Source: Proliferodiscus dingleyae
Taxonomy: Eukaryota > Ascomycota > Leotiomycetes > Helotiales > Lachnaceae
Assembly: GCA_003988795.1 (NCBI GenBank)
Contig: QYAK01000046.1
Coordinates: 1-64,000, forward strand
DNA: 64,000 bases
Reading direction: 5' to 3'
Shown here: in pieces, positions 23,281 through 33,930 of the stretch
Position numbering within the stretch: the first letter of the stretch is position 1
How the letters are laid out: every line of letters starts with the position of its first letter
Made by a program: the position numbers and the translations under genes
The notes under the pieces: model-generated
The model's database searches: none
Seen by the model: the letters and a program-made list of their open reading frames with translations, nothing else
Told to the model about the DNA's origin: nothing

Positions 23281-24782
23281 CTATGAGCGCAGGGGCACGA
23301 CGATCCTGGGACCATTTACACTTCCGTTCCTCAATCTATCTAGAGCATCGTTGATGCCCTCCAGGCCGCCATGCGCAATCTCTATCTCAGGTGTCCCCAA
23401 TAGCTTTTGCTCTAAAAGCTTTTCTAACCAAATCATCATACTTTCTCCTACCTCTGGTGCCTCATGGAAACTCTTTATAGGAACTAAATGATAGACAACG
23501 CCGTCTTTCGCCTCTTTGGGCAAGCCGGCCAGGCCGACAACATGTGCCTTGCCATTTTCCCTTGGGATATCTGACTGAGCTGCTCGTGCAAGCAAGGCGG
23601 CAGTGTCTTTACCTCTCGTGTCAAGTCCAAATCGCAGCTTCCCCTTTGTGATACTTCTCACAATTGATACGGCACGCTCTTCATCCAGTCGATCCACGAG
23701 CAGATCGGCACCGTACCTGAGCATGCGCTCTCCACTTCTTGCAACGTCAATCACAGCGATCACTTTGAGGCCAGCCAGTTTGGCTAGCTGCACCGCGCAA
23801 CAGCCTGTGGCGGAGGAGCCTATGGGGGATCAGTATGTTTCGCAAGGAAGAGCCTTTGTCCCTTACCTCCCCATATTGCGATCCAGTCTCCGGCTTTTGC
23901 CCTTTCGTTCTCTGCTATCCCATCAAAGCACTCTTTATGTACATCTTCTGGTAACGCCTCCCGAGGCAGACTTCGCATAAGCTGAAGAAGGTCTGGCCCG
24001 CGCGGTCCATTGATCACAGGTAGAAAATCGATTCCTAAGCATATCCCAAGTCCCAAAACAGCAGCGACGAATGCAACTCCCAATGGAGCAGCCTCTTCCA
24101 AAGAGACGTTCTTAGGTAGTCGGCATGCATTGAAATCTGACACGATCGCGTATTGTTGGTAGGCTCCTTTCCGTGAATCTCTATAATCCGTTGATATGGC
24201 CATGACCTGCAAAAATCAGCTTTTGTTTGTCGTTCCGGAACTTCCGATACTTACTTTGTCTCCAACGGCAAACCGGGACTTTGCTTGGGGACTCTTGACT
24301 ACTCTTCCAGCAAGGTCCCGCCCACTTATGCAAGGCAGATTTGGCAAACCAAAACCAAAGTCTCTAAACACTTGTATCAATAACATGTCCCGTTTGGATT
24401 TCTTTGGAAAGACATACGGGGCTTTCCAGTCTATAGGATTCAGTCCGATGACTTCCACGGCCACCAACATCTCCCGGTCATTCTCCAGCCGTGGTATAGG
24501 TTGTCTCTTCGTATGTGCATATCGTTGTCTAGGGGCATGGAGAAGCAGGACATCTTGAAACGGCGCATAAAGCTCTTCCGCACCAAGAACCCGCTGTTCC
24601 GAAACCGTATTCCATGGCGTCTCTGGATGAACTTCTTCTCGCTCAGTCTCTGGCTCGGGCCAGTTATGGGTGAGTTTCGACTCTTTGTCGATAGGTGGGG
24701 TCTTTGGCGGAGTTAGCAATTCAAGTGATTTAGATATATACACTCTGGAGGCGGCCGCCATGATACTGGCAGCATCTGTCAT
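23281..24782 (-). CDS. MDR-superfamily oxidoreductase (ToxD-like), 468 aa
   Basis: Exons 24255-24782, 23867-24206 and 23281-23819, with all phases closing. The protein is a medium-chain dehydrogenase/reductase of the enoyl-reductase/quinone-reductase type. After a variable N-terminus comes the GroES-like half (VAVEVIGLNPIDWKAP, LPCISGRDLAGRVVKS, FAVGDKV), then PLGVAFVAAVLGLG, the nucleotide-binding start IWGGSSATGCCAVQLAKLAG and C-terminal GGLEGINDALDRLRNG. Zinc ligands of classical alcohol dehydrogenases are not evident, so it is probably a zinc-free NADPH reductase. The start was set at the ATG of MTDAASIMAAASR; MAAASR seven codons later is possible. Substrate unknown; it sits between the two sulfur-type monooxygenases. 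Confidence 0.85.
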
Positions 24783-25590
24783 GCAAATCGATGCCGCGAA
24801 ATATTTTGAGACAATGGTCGCACAGCACAATAACGATGACGTTAGATCTTGTGTTTGTCTGCATGCAAAAAAACCCTCAGGCAAGGTTGCAGCTTTTTTT
24901 TAATTTTGAGTTTGGAAAATTACTTAGTCTTCGGGAAGAGATCAACAACTACCACCGCTACCCAGAACTATTCAGAGATGCTCCAGATCCTTACCAATCA
25001 ACTGAGTCAAGAGAGGTGGGGTAGAGACGCAGCCCACGTTCTGATAGAGGGAAGCCGCGATCTAGAAGAATGGCGTGATTAGTGCCCGTTGTGGCATCAA
25101 CCACACTTAAATCAAACTTCAACACTTGCACAGCGTGCACTGCACAGCCTGTCTTGGAACCTCTCCGGCAGATAGAAACTTCACTAGAAACTTTTGTTAT
25201 TGTATTGTCCTACTAAATGATGACGATCTTGAAAGGATCCGAGAACTTGGAATGCGGAGTAGACTCTTACCGAGACAGGCACAGGGTCTGTTGTATGCGT
25301 CCATCCCAGCGTCACCAGGTTTGTAGTGCAGCCTGCATCGATGCCAATGATCGCTCTCAAGCTGGGCATGGCGTCTTCTCTAGGACGTTTAACAGATGGA
25401 TCAGTAGCAAGGGCCTGGAGATGGGCTTCCATATATCTAAGATGTTTCTATAATTCCATATCATATTACCAAAGTCCACCAACGGGATTTCTGTGTTTTC
25501 ATATCATCCAGATTTCTAAACATTAAATCACTAATCTGCTTTACTACTACTTCCACTAAGATTTTGAGGTCCTTCCTTCTTTCTCTCATA
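24783..25590. other. intergenic divergent promoter region
   Basis: Shared upstream region of the MDR gene (minus) and the acetate-transporter-family gene (plus). A T-run lies at 24894-24901. No gene supported. Confidence 0.5.
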
Positions 25591-26661
25591 ATGGCCCATA
25601 ACAATCATCACGAGCCTAAGCTGGCGACAGAAGACAGCGTTCGAAGAAACATCATTCGAAGAAGCAGCCTCGAATATGCTAATCAGGATATCTACCCAAA
25701 CCTAACCCAGGAGAGCACTGTCAAAGATGAAGCTTCTACGCCAATCGGAAAACCTTATCCTTATTTCGTACCATCTACTGTGAAGAGTAGTCTTGGAAGT
25801 CCTGTATGCTATCATCTCGGTCGTTTCGTCACGGTACAGAAAGTCTTACTGACGAATATTAGACGGCATTGGCAATTGGGGCTTTTGCTACGACACTTAC
25901 TACTTTATCACTCAGCTTGATGGAATGGCGAGGTGTTACCACTACCAATGTATACATCGGGAATTTCTTCTTTGGCAGGTCTTCTCCTCCCTCGTTCGCA
26001 ATTTGGTTTTCCAGAAAAAGAATCTGACATCTTCCAGTCGCAGGCATTGGAATGGTCGTCTCGGCACAATGGGAGTTAGTCCTGGGTAATTCGTTTGGTT
26101 ACACAGCTCTCAGCGCATTCGGTAAGATGTTTTTGCTAGAGCATTAGGTTTCTCTTCTAACAGAAATCAAAAGGTCTCTTCTATGGTGGTTTCGGCGCCA
26201 TCCTCACACCTCTGTTTGGTGTATCAGCATCGTATGGTACTGATGCAGCAGGCCAAGCAATGTACAACAATGCACTCGGCTTCTGGGTTCTCATGTGGGC
26301 AATTTTCAACCTCTTCTTTACAATTGGGTCAATAGCAATGTGGGTTCTTATTTCTCATCTCTTACATCCGATCGCTGACATGGTTTTTAGCAACCTCGTT
26401 TACTTTGGAATATTCTTCTTTGTTGAACTAGCATTCACTCTCATTGCAGCTTCTTACTTTGCTGCTGCTGATGGGAAACCAGCTGAGGCAAAAGCGCTCA
26501 AGGTATCTGGAGGGGTATTTGCCTTTTTGGCTGGATTACTGGGCTATTATACTGTTGGGCACTTGATGTGCCAGACAGCGCTGTTTTATAGATTTCCTAT
26601 GGGTGACACTAGTCGATTTTTTGTAAAGAAGCGGCGGGATAGTGGTGATAAGGACGTATGA
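25591..26661 (+). CDS. GPR1/FUN34/YaaH (AceTr) family membrane protein, 281 aa
   Basis: Five exons: 25591-25803, 25863-25974, 26038-26121, 26174-26339 and 26391-26661. The second intron uses a GC donor (GCAGGT), because only that gives the family string NFFFVAGIGMV. About 85 hydrophilic residues are followed by six membrane segments: TALAIGAFATTLTTLSLSL, VAGIGMVVSAQWEL, FGLFYGGFGAILTPLFGV, GFWVLMWAIFNLFFTIGS, NLVYFGIFFFVELAFTLIAA and VSGGVFAFLAGLLGYYTVG. The family contains plasma-membrane acetate and ammonia-linked transporters (Ato2, AcpA). The usual NPxPLGL signature before the first membrane segment is changed to GSPTALAI, so the substrate may differ. It ends with a basic tail (VKKRRDSG). 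Confidence 0.88.
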
Positions 26662-27488
26662 CTCAAGTAGGCAAGCCGACAAGTTCTGAAAGCCTTGTAG
26701 ATTGTGTCTGATCAGGCAGAGAAACAAAAGGGAATGAATAATTTACATCCCTTATCCGACTTATGTCATACTACAGGAGTATCAGGTAGTAGAACCGTGC
26801 AACCTTGGGTACATTACGATGATTGGTTCAAGATTCATGTTCATCCAGAGTCTACTTCAATCGAATCGTTACAACACACCCTGAGAAACGTCACCTATAG
26901 CTCCAGGGTCTACACCTTCGATCTTTTGCAGAGCCACTAAGCGGAAGAGACTAAGAGCCACTGTAATACCCCACGTTGAATTCTCACATCTCACATGCAG
27001 CAGTTCCGCATCCCCACCACAAACAAACAAACCGGGCGACCCAGGTCGAACTGTCCCCGTCCCAAGATTGGCGTGCTCGCTGATCGGCAAAGTTACCTAG
27101 CCTAGCTACCCCACCACCCAAGTCCCGTCCTGAACGCGTCTCCCCCAAGAAGCTACTGCATCACGCAATTTATACTTCAACGGTAAACGGGGTCTTGAAC
27201 TATGAGGTCCAAAGCCAAGATGGCTTGGGGATTGCGAGGAGACGGATTGCGAGCTTCTAGTGCATCTCGCATAATTCGACCAACTCCTCACACAAGCCAA
27301 GCTGTAAGTACAGTACAGCTTGCAGAGGATCGATCCCCTTGTGGGAAACCAGGTATATGGACACACCGTCCAGCACCCATCCCTTTGCATCAATCAATCA
27401 AGAAAAAGAAAAAGATCTTTCTCTCGTCCGTTTTTCTGCATCTTGCGAATTTTACTGTATTTCATAGATCTTCTTCTCGCAACCAGCC
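26662..27488. other. intergenic, nothing recognised
   Basis: 3' flank of the transporter gene and promoter of the DszC-like gene. Pyrimidine-rich leader at about 27400-27480, just before the ATG. No gene supported. Confidence 0.5.
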
Positions 27489-29160
27489 ATGGCTCCCTCT
27501 GTTGCTGAGAGCGTGACGAGCGCTCTACCTCTCACTACTACGGCTACTGCTACTGCGAAAGCCACCTCCCACCACCCAAGCTCAGACCCATCTGTCTACG
27601 ACGTGCACCACCAGAAGTTCGCAAGCGATGGTGCTCCGAGCACAGCTGAAGCCTGGCTCGACCGCGCCCGCCGCGTCTCCGAGATCCTGGCCGAGGATGC
27701 GGCGGCGCGAGACATCGAGAACAAGTCCCCCGCTGCAGAAGTAGCCCTGTTGAAGAGCTCGGGCTTGCTGAAGGTCCTGGGGCCCAAGGCTTACGGAGGC
27801 GGTGGCCAGGGCTGGGATGTTGGGTACAAGACTATCCGCGAGGTCGCGAAGGGGGATGGGAGCATTGGCATGCTGTTGGGCTACCACTTGCTCTGGTCCA
27901 CGACTGCGAATGTGGTGGGCACGAACGAGCAGAAGGAGAGGGTCCAGAAGACGATCATTGAGAATAATTACTTTATTGGAGGTCAGCTTTCCCCGTCTCT
28001 GGTTCGTTTTTATTTATTGGTGGGATAATCTGAAATATTGTAACTGTGCGCAGGAGCCGTCAACCCTCGCGACAACGACCTCAAGATCACCGATCACGGA
28101 GATCACTTGATCTTCGAAGGACACAAGAACTTCAACACGGGCGGAGTCGTCTCCGATCTCACGGTGCTGGAAGGTGTCCTCGAAGGCACAGAAGACCACA
28201 TCTTCGCCTTTGTAACCACACAACAGGAAGGCATCCAATTCGCCGTGAGTGGCCCAGTCTTTGCCCTTCCATGGCTCCCCCCCTATGACTCTTCCACATA
28301 TATTAAGAACGTCAAGTATAAAAACTAACACTCTCAAAAAAACAGCACAACTGGAACAACATCGGCCTCCGCCTCACTGAATCCGGCAGCGTCACCATCA
28401 CTAATATCAAAGTCCCCTGGTCCGACGCCCTCGGCTGGTCCAGCACATCCAACACCTCCAGCACATCCACATCCACATCCACCTCATCCCACGCCCCCGA
28501 CCCAGCCATCCTCTCCATCCCCTTCGCCACCCTCCTCCTACCCACCATCCAGCTCGTCTTCTCCAACTTCTACCTCGGCATCGCCCTCGGCTCGCTCGCC
28601 GCCGCCACAAAGTACACCACCACCTCGACCCGCGCGTGGCCCTTTGGCGGCGACAACAAGGACTCTGCAACACAGGAGTTCTACATCCTAGAGCGCTACG
28701 GGAATTTCTTCGCGCACCTGCGCGCCGCGGAGGCGCTGGCTGATCGCGCCGGCGACGAAATAGCGCGGGTGTATGAGCGGTACGGAGACGGCGAGAGCAG
28801 GCAGGGGCTGACGGCGAGGGAGAGGGGCGAGGTGGCGGAGTGGGTTGCCAGCACCAAGATCGTGACGACGGACGAGGCGCTGCGGGTCACGGCGGGAGTG
28901 TTTGAGGTGACGGGGAGCAGGGCGACGGGTCGAAAGGTAGGCCTGGATCGCTTCTGGCGGGATGTGCGGACGCATACGCTGCACGATCCGGTTGCGTACA
29001 AGAATCGGGAGGTCGGGGAGTTTGCCTTGTTGGATAAGGTGAGTTTTTTCTTCTTTATTTGGGGCTTTCTGTGGGACTGTTTTTCTTTTTTTCGTTTTGT
29101 GGATGTGGTTTGATTGTTGACCTTTTGGGATAGATACCGGAGCCGACTTGGTATACTTGA
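27489..29160 (+). CDS. DszC/SfnB-type flavin-dependent monooxygenase, 467 aa
   Basis: Exons 27489-27981, 28054-28244, 28346-29038 and 29134-29160; the last codes only nine codons (IPEPTWYT). The fold is acyl-CoA-dehydrogenase-like, of the flavin-dependent desulfurisation group (DszC, SfnB/SfnC): ALLKSSGLLKVLGPKAYGG, GDGSIGMLLGYHLLWS, GAVNPRDNDLKI, VFSNFYLGIALGSLAAATKY and the signature RDVRTHTLHDPVAYKNREVG near the C-terminus. These enzymes use reduced flavin to oxidise organosulfur compounds; substrate here is inferred. A Ser/Thr-rich insertion (about residues 255-275, encoded by CCACAT-like repeats near 28440-28490) interrupts the usual loop before the C-terminal domain. Probably works with the SfnG-like enzyme at 20928-22402 in sulfur acquisition. 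Confidence 0.9.
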
Positions 29161-29538
29161 AGCAGGGCTTGGCTTTGGAAACGGTTGATTTTCTCTCTTG
29201 GTGGCTGTTTTGAATTCGAATCGTATATCAAAGAAGAGGTCCGGGAAATGCAAAATACCATGGCTGTGCGCGATTTGTCAGTAAGGAGATGAGAACTGAA
29301 AGGGGTGCTCAGAGGGCTACTCACCCTATTCCCGTCCTAGCCTCTGCATTGGTTTTCTCCAACAATTGGTCTAGTAGAAGTCAATCCTGACTGTATTCCG
29401 AATTGCTACTTGAGTCATCTAAGGATGCCATGGCACTGCTCCAACTGAACAATTGGCTGCTCTGCAAGACGCCGAATGATCATTAGACCCAACCTTTTCC
29501 ATTCCTGCTATTATACAATATTGTTACCTGGTCTATCC
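29161..29538. other. convergent intergenic spacer
   Basis: Separates the 3' ends of the DszC-like gene and the glycosyltransferase gene. Terminators expected, none distinct. Confidence 0.5.
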
Positions 29539-32517
29539 TCACCTCTTCCCTCCCTCTCTGGCTTCTTCTTCTTCCTTCTTCCGCCTCGCCTCCTCTTTCC
29601 TTCTCGCCCTATCCTCTTCCGCCTTCTTCTCCTCTTCCTTCTTCCTCCTCTTCTCTTCAGCTTCCTCCTCCTTCCGCCTCTTCTCCTCGGCTTTCTGCTT
29701 CTCCTCTTCGTGCTTATTCCATGATGTCTTATCATAGACAAAACCTATCTCATTTCGTCGATCATCTACTATCCTGCCCCATTCCAAGAGGAGCCTGAAC
29801 ATGTATATCTCCATATCCTCCTTTCTCAGGACTCGCTCGGCTCGGCTCTTGCCCTCTTCAGCGATTCTTTCCGCCTCTTGCTCATGAGCAGCCTCGCCGG
29901 GAATCCCCTGAACACCACCGAAATAAGCCAGAAGACCCCAGACGTCATGGAGCCTGGCATCTACCGGCACGTAATGCCTCCACGGCGTGATTCTTTCGTC
30001 GAACCATTGCCGGAAAGCCGCAGCACGGAGCACCAAGCTTCGGCTCTGTATAAACGGCAAGAATCGCCCACTCATTCCGGCCCCATCGAAATCAAAGAGG
30101 TACTTATATCTCCAGTGATCTTGGAAATCGACCTCGTCCCCGAACGGTAGCTCACGTAGTTCGTCGCGACATTGCGGGCCGTAGCATCGAATTGCGTTTC
30201 CCACAAATGATACGCTGATGTTGGTCGAAAGTGTGGAAAGAGGAACAGTCTGGTACTGGTAACCTTCTCCATACTGTTTGGGAAGGAGTAGCTCGACAGT
30301 AGTGGAATTGGAAGTGGAGTTCATCAGGTGAACAAACCGCTGGCGCTGCATTCCTTCCCAGTTCCCAGCTATAGCATAGCCTTCTGTAGTACCACCGCGC
30401 CAGAATGCTATCTTCTCCTTCTCCGCGAAGGACATGTCTTTCTCGGCGAAGGGTCGATCTTTATCGGCGTTGTAGATAACTTTGTCCAGGTAGTTCCAAG
30501 GGGAAGGGAAGAGGATGTCGGCAAACCCCGGAATCTTCGATTGGGAGAAGATTGGAAAGAGACTTGTGGTAGGCTTGAAGGCTGCAGGTGACGAATGGAA
30601 CCCGTGAAGGTTCGCAAGGTCGGGCTGATGGCATATAGACCCTGATAATGTCCAGTTGCTCACAAATGGGCCGAGCGAATGCGGCGATGCGCATTGTGAG
30701 CAAAAGGACCGCTTCTGCCACCATGAGGTCGTTAGACTTCGAGAATTGGGCGGACAGCTGATAGCTCCATATTTTGTAAATGTTGATGTGAAAGAGGCCT
30801 CAATGAAATAACTCGATCGCTCGTTCGAGTTTTCCAGTTCCGAGAAGGCATACTGAGACCACAAATCCTGTGTGTCAGGTGTATAAGAGCCAAGTTCCTG
30901 ATTCTGGCCCAACTTTCGCCTGGCTAGAGTGCCAATGTGCTTCAGGTCTTCCATTGTACTCCATGGGACTACAGCACGACTCTCGTCGTTGATGTTGAGA
31001 GCCAGATCCATATCTGGTAGCCACTTAGCAAACGGCTCGATCATTTGCGCCGTGCCTTCCAACATCCAGCGATGTGTACCTGGCACATGAGGCCCGATTT
31101 GAACAGATCCGTTGGAGATCCTCAACGCTGCAACTTCAGTCCAAGGTCGATCCAGCATATGGCTTGTCATTTCCCGGATCTTGGCAGGCTCCACACCCCA
31201 GAATGGAAGTAAGTCATCATGTATCTGCCCAAAGTCGTCGATTATATGAGTGAATTTGTCATTTGCAAATTCATACCACATGTCAAAATTTGGTGGTGGA
31301 GGAACGCCATATCGTGATCGATACTCGTTGACAGCCATCTCGAGAGATTCACTCTGCTTTGCTTGTTTGTTCCAAATTATGTTCTCGTACCGAGCCTTGG
31401 TGATGAGAAGATCGATAGGATGCTCAGACCATGTGGTTGGATGGCGGATGAGCGAGGTCTTCGTCGCCAGGAACATGGCCGTCAAGGCAATGAATACGCC
31501 TTCTACTACTTTTAAACAAGCTCCATCCAGGTATAAATACCGTTGACTCCGTGATGCATCTTTCCACACCCGTACTATGCTTCCTGTGAATAAGAATAAG
31601 ATCAAGCATAGCAGCACACTGGACCCCGGTGTAGTAGGCCAGAAGTCGGACAAACGTGCTGGGAAGTGGTAAGTGTAGACGGCGGCAGCTGTCGCGACAA
31701 GGGTAGGGATAGAAGGACAGAGGTCTCTCATCAAATAGGTAGTAGAGACAAGCAGATTTGAGCATAAGAAGCTCGCCAAGAGCAAATCAGAGATGATCCT
31801 CGAGTCCAAGCGAAAGGACCAAACCATATGCTCAGGATTTTTCAAGATGAAGAGGCCAGCCATCACAGCGAGGGCGCCAGCCAATATGAAGGCTAGTTTC
31901 CCAAGCAACCTATTAGGGTCTTTGGAACCAACATCGCCTCTAGCGATGCTAGAAAGACTGACGATAATAGCTGCGTCTAAGAGCAAGCCTAGAACCTGCC
32001 AGTACGGGACCATATTATTCCATAGTCCACCCAGCGGGCAGATATATGTTGAGGGTTGCGCAAACATAGCAACGCTGGCATATGCCGCGATTGTCCAGAT
32101 GCCTACCAGGACGGCATATTGGATAGAGTATGAATTGTCCGAGTTTGATGTCGATTTCTGTTGGGGATTTTGAAACAGCCGTTCATTACTGACGGCTTCG
32201 TAAGTAGCGAGGAGCAGTGGCAGAAACAACTGGTTTGACCACGTCAGCAATGTATTCAGATCCTTGGCTCCATTTTTCGTACCTCGATGCCGCTGGACGA
32301 GCATTGCACTTCGAGTATAACAGTCCTCACCAAGATCACCCGCAAGACGATGCACGCAATAAGCCGCCCAGAGACCTCGTGATTGCGGCACACGCGTATC
32401 GCAAAGCCAATTACTCCCTTCGTGGAATCTATCTTCGCTTGGTGGTGTCCATTGGTCTTTTCGAACGAGGGGCTCGGCGGTGGGAGTCTCGCATCGCTGT
32501 TGCGACGCTTCGTGGAC
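29539..32517 (-). CDS. GT90/CAP10-type glycosyltransferase, polytopic membrane protein
   Basis: A long exon of at least 990 codons. Upstream exon(s) to about 32777 exist but I could not join them: one frame there reads RPFHLAIGVLLLSGLFWSTI (a membrane segment), and the main frame is open to 32517 without an ATG. The N-terminal third has about seven membrane segments (for example YAVLVGIWTIAAYASVAMFA, LAFILAGALAVMAGLFIL). The rest is the CAP10/GT90 domain: GVPPPPNFDMWYEFA, EKIAFWRGGTTEG, HWRYKYLFDFDGAGMSGRF, SRSLVLRAAAF and DERITPWRHYVPVD. Family members in Cryptococcus transfer xylose onto capsule or glycolipids in the Golgi; donor and acceptor here are unknown. The C-terminal 60 residues are an uninterrupted Glu/Lys/Arg coiled-coil-like tail. 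A G-rich tract lies upstream. Confidence 0.85.
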   Translation of the reverse strand, partial: VHEASQQRCETPTAEPLVRKDQWTPPSEDRFHEGSNWLCDTRVPQSRGLWAAYCVHRLAGDLGEDCYTRSAMLVQRHRGTKNGAKDLNTLLTWSNQLFLPLLLATYEAVSNERLFQNPQQKSTSNSDNSYSIQYAVLVGIWTIAAYASVAMFAQPSTYICPLGGLWNNMVPYWQVLGLLLDAAIIVSLSSIARGDVGSKDPNRLLGKLAFILAGALAVMAGLFILKNPEHMVWSFRLDSRIISDLLLASFLCSNLLVSTTYLMRDLCPSIPTLVATAAAVYTYHFPARLSDFWPTTPGSSVLLCLILFLFTGSIVRVWKDASRSQRYLYLDGACLKVVEGVFIALTAMFLATKTSLIRHPTTWSEHPIDLLITKARYENIIWNKQAKQSESLEMAVNEYRSRYGVPPPPNFDMWYEFANDKFTHIIDDFGQIHDDLLPFWGVEPAKIREMTSHMLDRPWTEVAALRISNGSVQIGPHVPGTHRWMLEGTAQMIEPFAKWLPDMDLALNINDESRAVVPWSTMEDLKHIGTLARRKLGQNQELGSYTPDTQDLWSQYAFSELENSNERSSYFIEASFTSTFTKYGAISCPPNSRSLTTSWWQKRSFCSQCASPHSLGPFVSNWTLSGSICHQPDLANLHGFHSSPAAFKPTTSLFPIFSQSKIPGFADILFPSPWNYLDKVIYNADKDRPFAEKDMSFAEKEKIAFWRGGTTEGYAIAGNWEGMQRQRFVHLMNSTSNSTTVELLLPKQYGEGYQYQTVPLSTLSTNISVSFVGNAIRCYGPQCRDELRELPFGDEVDFQDHWRYKYLFDFDGAGMSGRFLPFIQSRSLVLRAAAFRQWFDERITPWRHYVPVDARLHDVWGLLAYFGGVQGIPGEAAHEQEAERIAEEGKSRAERVLRKEDMEIYMFRLLLEWGRIVDDRRNEIGFVYDKTSWNKHEEEKQKAEEKRRKEEEAEEKRRKKEEEKKAEEDRARRKEEARRKKEEEEAREGGKR

Positions 32518-33930
32518 TCATCTTTCGAGATCCATCTAATGGTCGACCAGAACAGGCCCGACAACAGCAAGACCCCGATTGCGAGATGGAAAGGCCGTTC
32601 TAAGCCAAATCTGTCAGTTCGTATGCTCTCTGGTAAAGGAAGGGGAGGGGGGGGGGCTGCGCTGGCTGCGGGCAAACTTACCAACCACGGAGGTCTCGTC
32701 GAACTTCCATCTTATGCGGATTGCGGTCGCAATAAGATTACTACGAATCGCGGGTTGTTAGTGAATGACGGATCCATCGCTCCTTCTTTTCTCCAGAGGC
32801 ACAAGGGCGACAGGAAGAGAGCGGTCGGTATATATACGTACCAGAGCACAATCGGCTGAATGTGCTGTTCCAGTACCATGGCCCCAGCCGCGTCGCGAGT
32901 GTTCCAGATTCTGCATCAGCGGCCTGATCCTCAACCTCGCAGAGCGACGCGCCTATCGAAGAAAGAAAAGAAAAAAGGGGGCAGCTATGACATGAGAACT
33001 GGTGGTCAATAGATCACTATGTTCTTGAGGGCCATGCGGTGGTTGTCTCGAAAGGGGTCGTGGGATAGAGGGTGGAAGTGTGGAAGTGGAAAGGTCGTCA
33101 TATGAATTTCAGCTGGTGCTGCAGCCGGTTTGGGAATTTTTTGGAAACACTAGATTGGTGGTGGTGGGTGGTGGTGGGTGCTAGCCTTAGCAGCTCCCTC
33201 ATAGGATGGGGGTGGAGATGGGGGAGATGGGGGGAGATGGGGATTGGATACGGGGATTGGGATACGGGATTGGGAGGGCTGTGGGAGGGCGGTGGGCGGG
33301 CGGTGGGCGGTGGTGTCCCAAACGAGCGAAAATCTTAGTCTGCGCCCCCCCTGTGGCAATCCCCCCGATGAATCAGGAAAAGAACACCTCGGCAGCATGA
33401 ATTCTGGTCTCGAACCAGTCTTTTCAAGGCGTCACCTAGGCCTCTCTGATACAAGCATTTGTTTCTCTCCTGCATTATAAAGCTAAGCTAGGGGATATTG
33501 TTCGTTGGTCTATACTCCCTTTCGAAATCTCTTATAACAATCTCAGGTGCCCAGCTCGATTAGAGTACTGTACAGTACGTACAAGCATCGAGGCCAAGGG
33601 AAGATCAGGGGGAGAGGCGCCACAGTCGGCGGTGCTTCCCCGCAAGCTAGGAGATGTCCACATCCCACGTTCAGAGCATGCAGGTCTTTCTCGCATGTGC
33701 AAATGTGCATGGTGATATGGTGCTCCACGGGAAATTTTCTCTCTGCTGCAACTGCGACCCCTGGATGAATCTAGAGCCGATCTCCACAAATGCGAGCCAA
33801 AGTGGGATTTAAAAGTTCGGTAGCTACATACAATATAGAGAAACGCTTGCTGAAATCAAAGTATATGTAGTCTGTCCGATCGACTCTTCAGCCTCCTTTC
33901 GTGACAGAACCCAAAGCTTGGGGGACAGCA
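32518..33930. other. 5' part of GT90 gene, then intergenic G-rich region
   Basis: 32518-32780 probably contains the unresolved first exon(s) and an intron with a C-run on the minus strand (32642-32656) of the glycosyltransferase gene. The rest is intergenic and holds the G-rich tract at 33148-33316. Confidence 0.5.
33148..33316 (+). repeat. G-rich imperfect repeat tract
   Basis: Dense runs of 3-6 G on the plus strand, built of imperfect GGTGGTGGGT, GGGGGAGATGG and GGGCGGTG units. Several groups of four G-runs lie within 30 bases, which fits the G-quadruplex pattern. Confidence 0.75.

Noticed and set aside
33400..33425. tRNA-like T-arm (GGTTCGAGACC on the minus strand)
   Set aside because: No acceptor, D or anticodon stem could be fitted around it.
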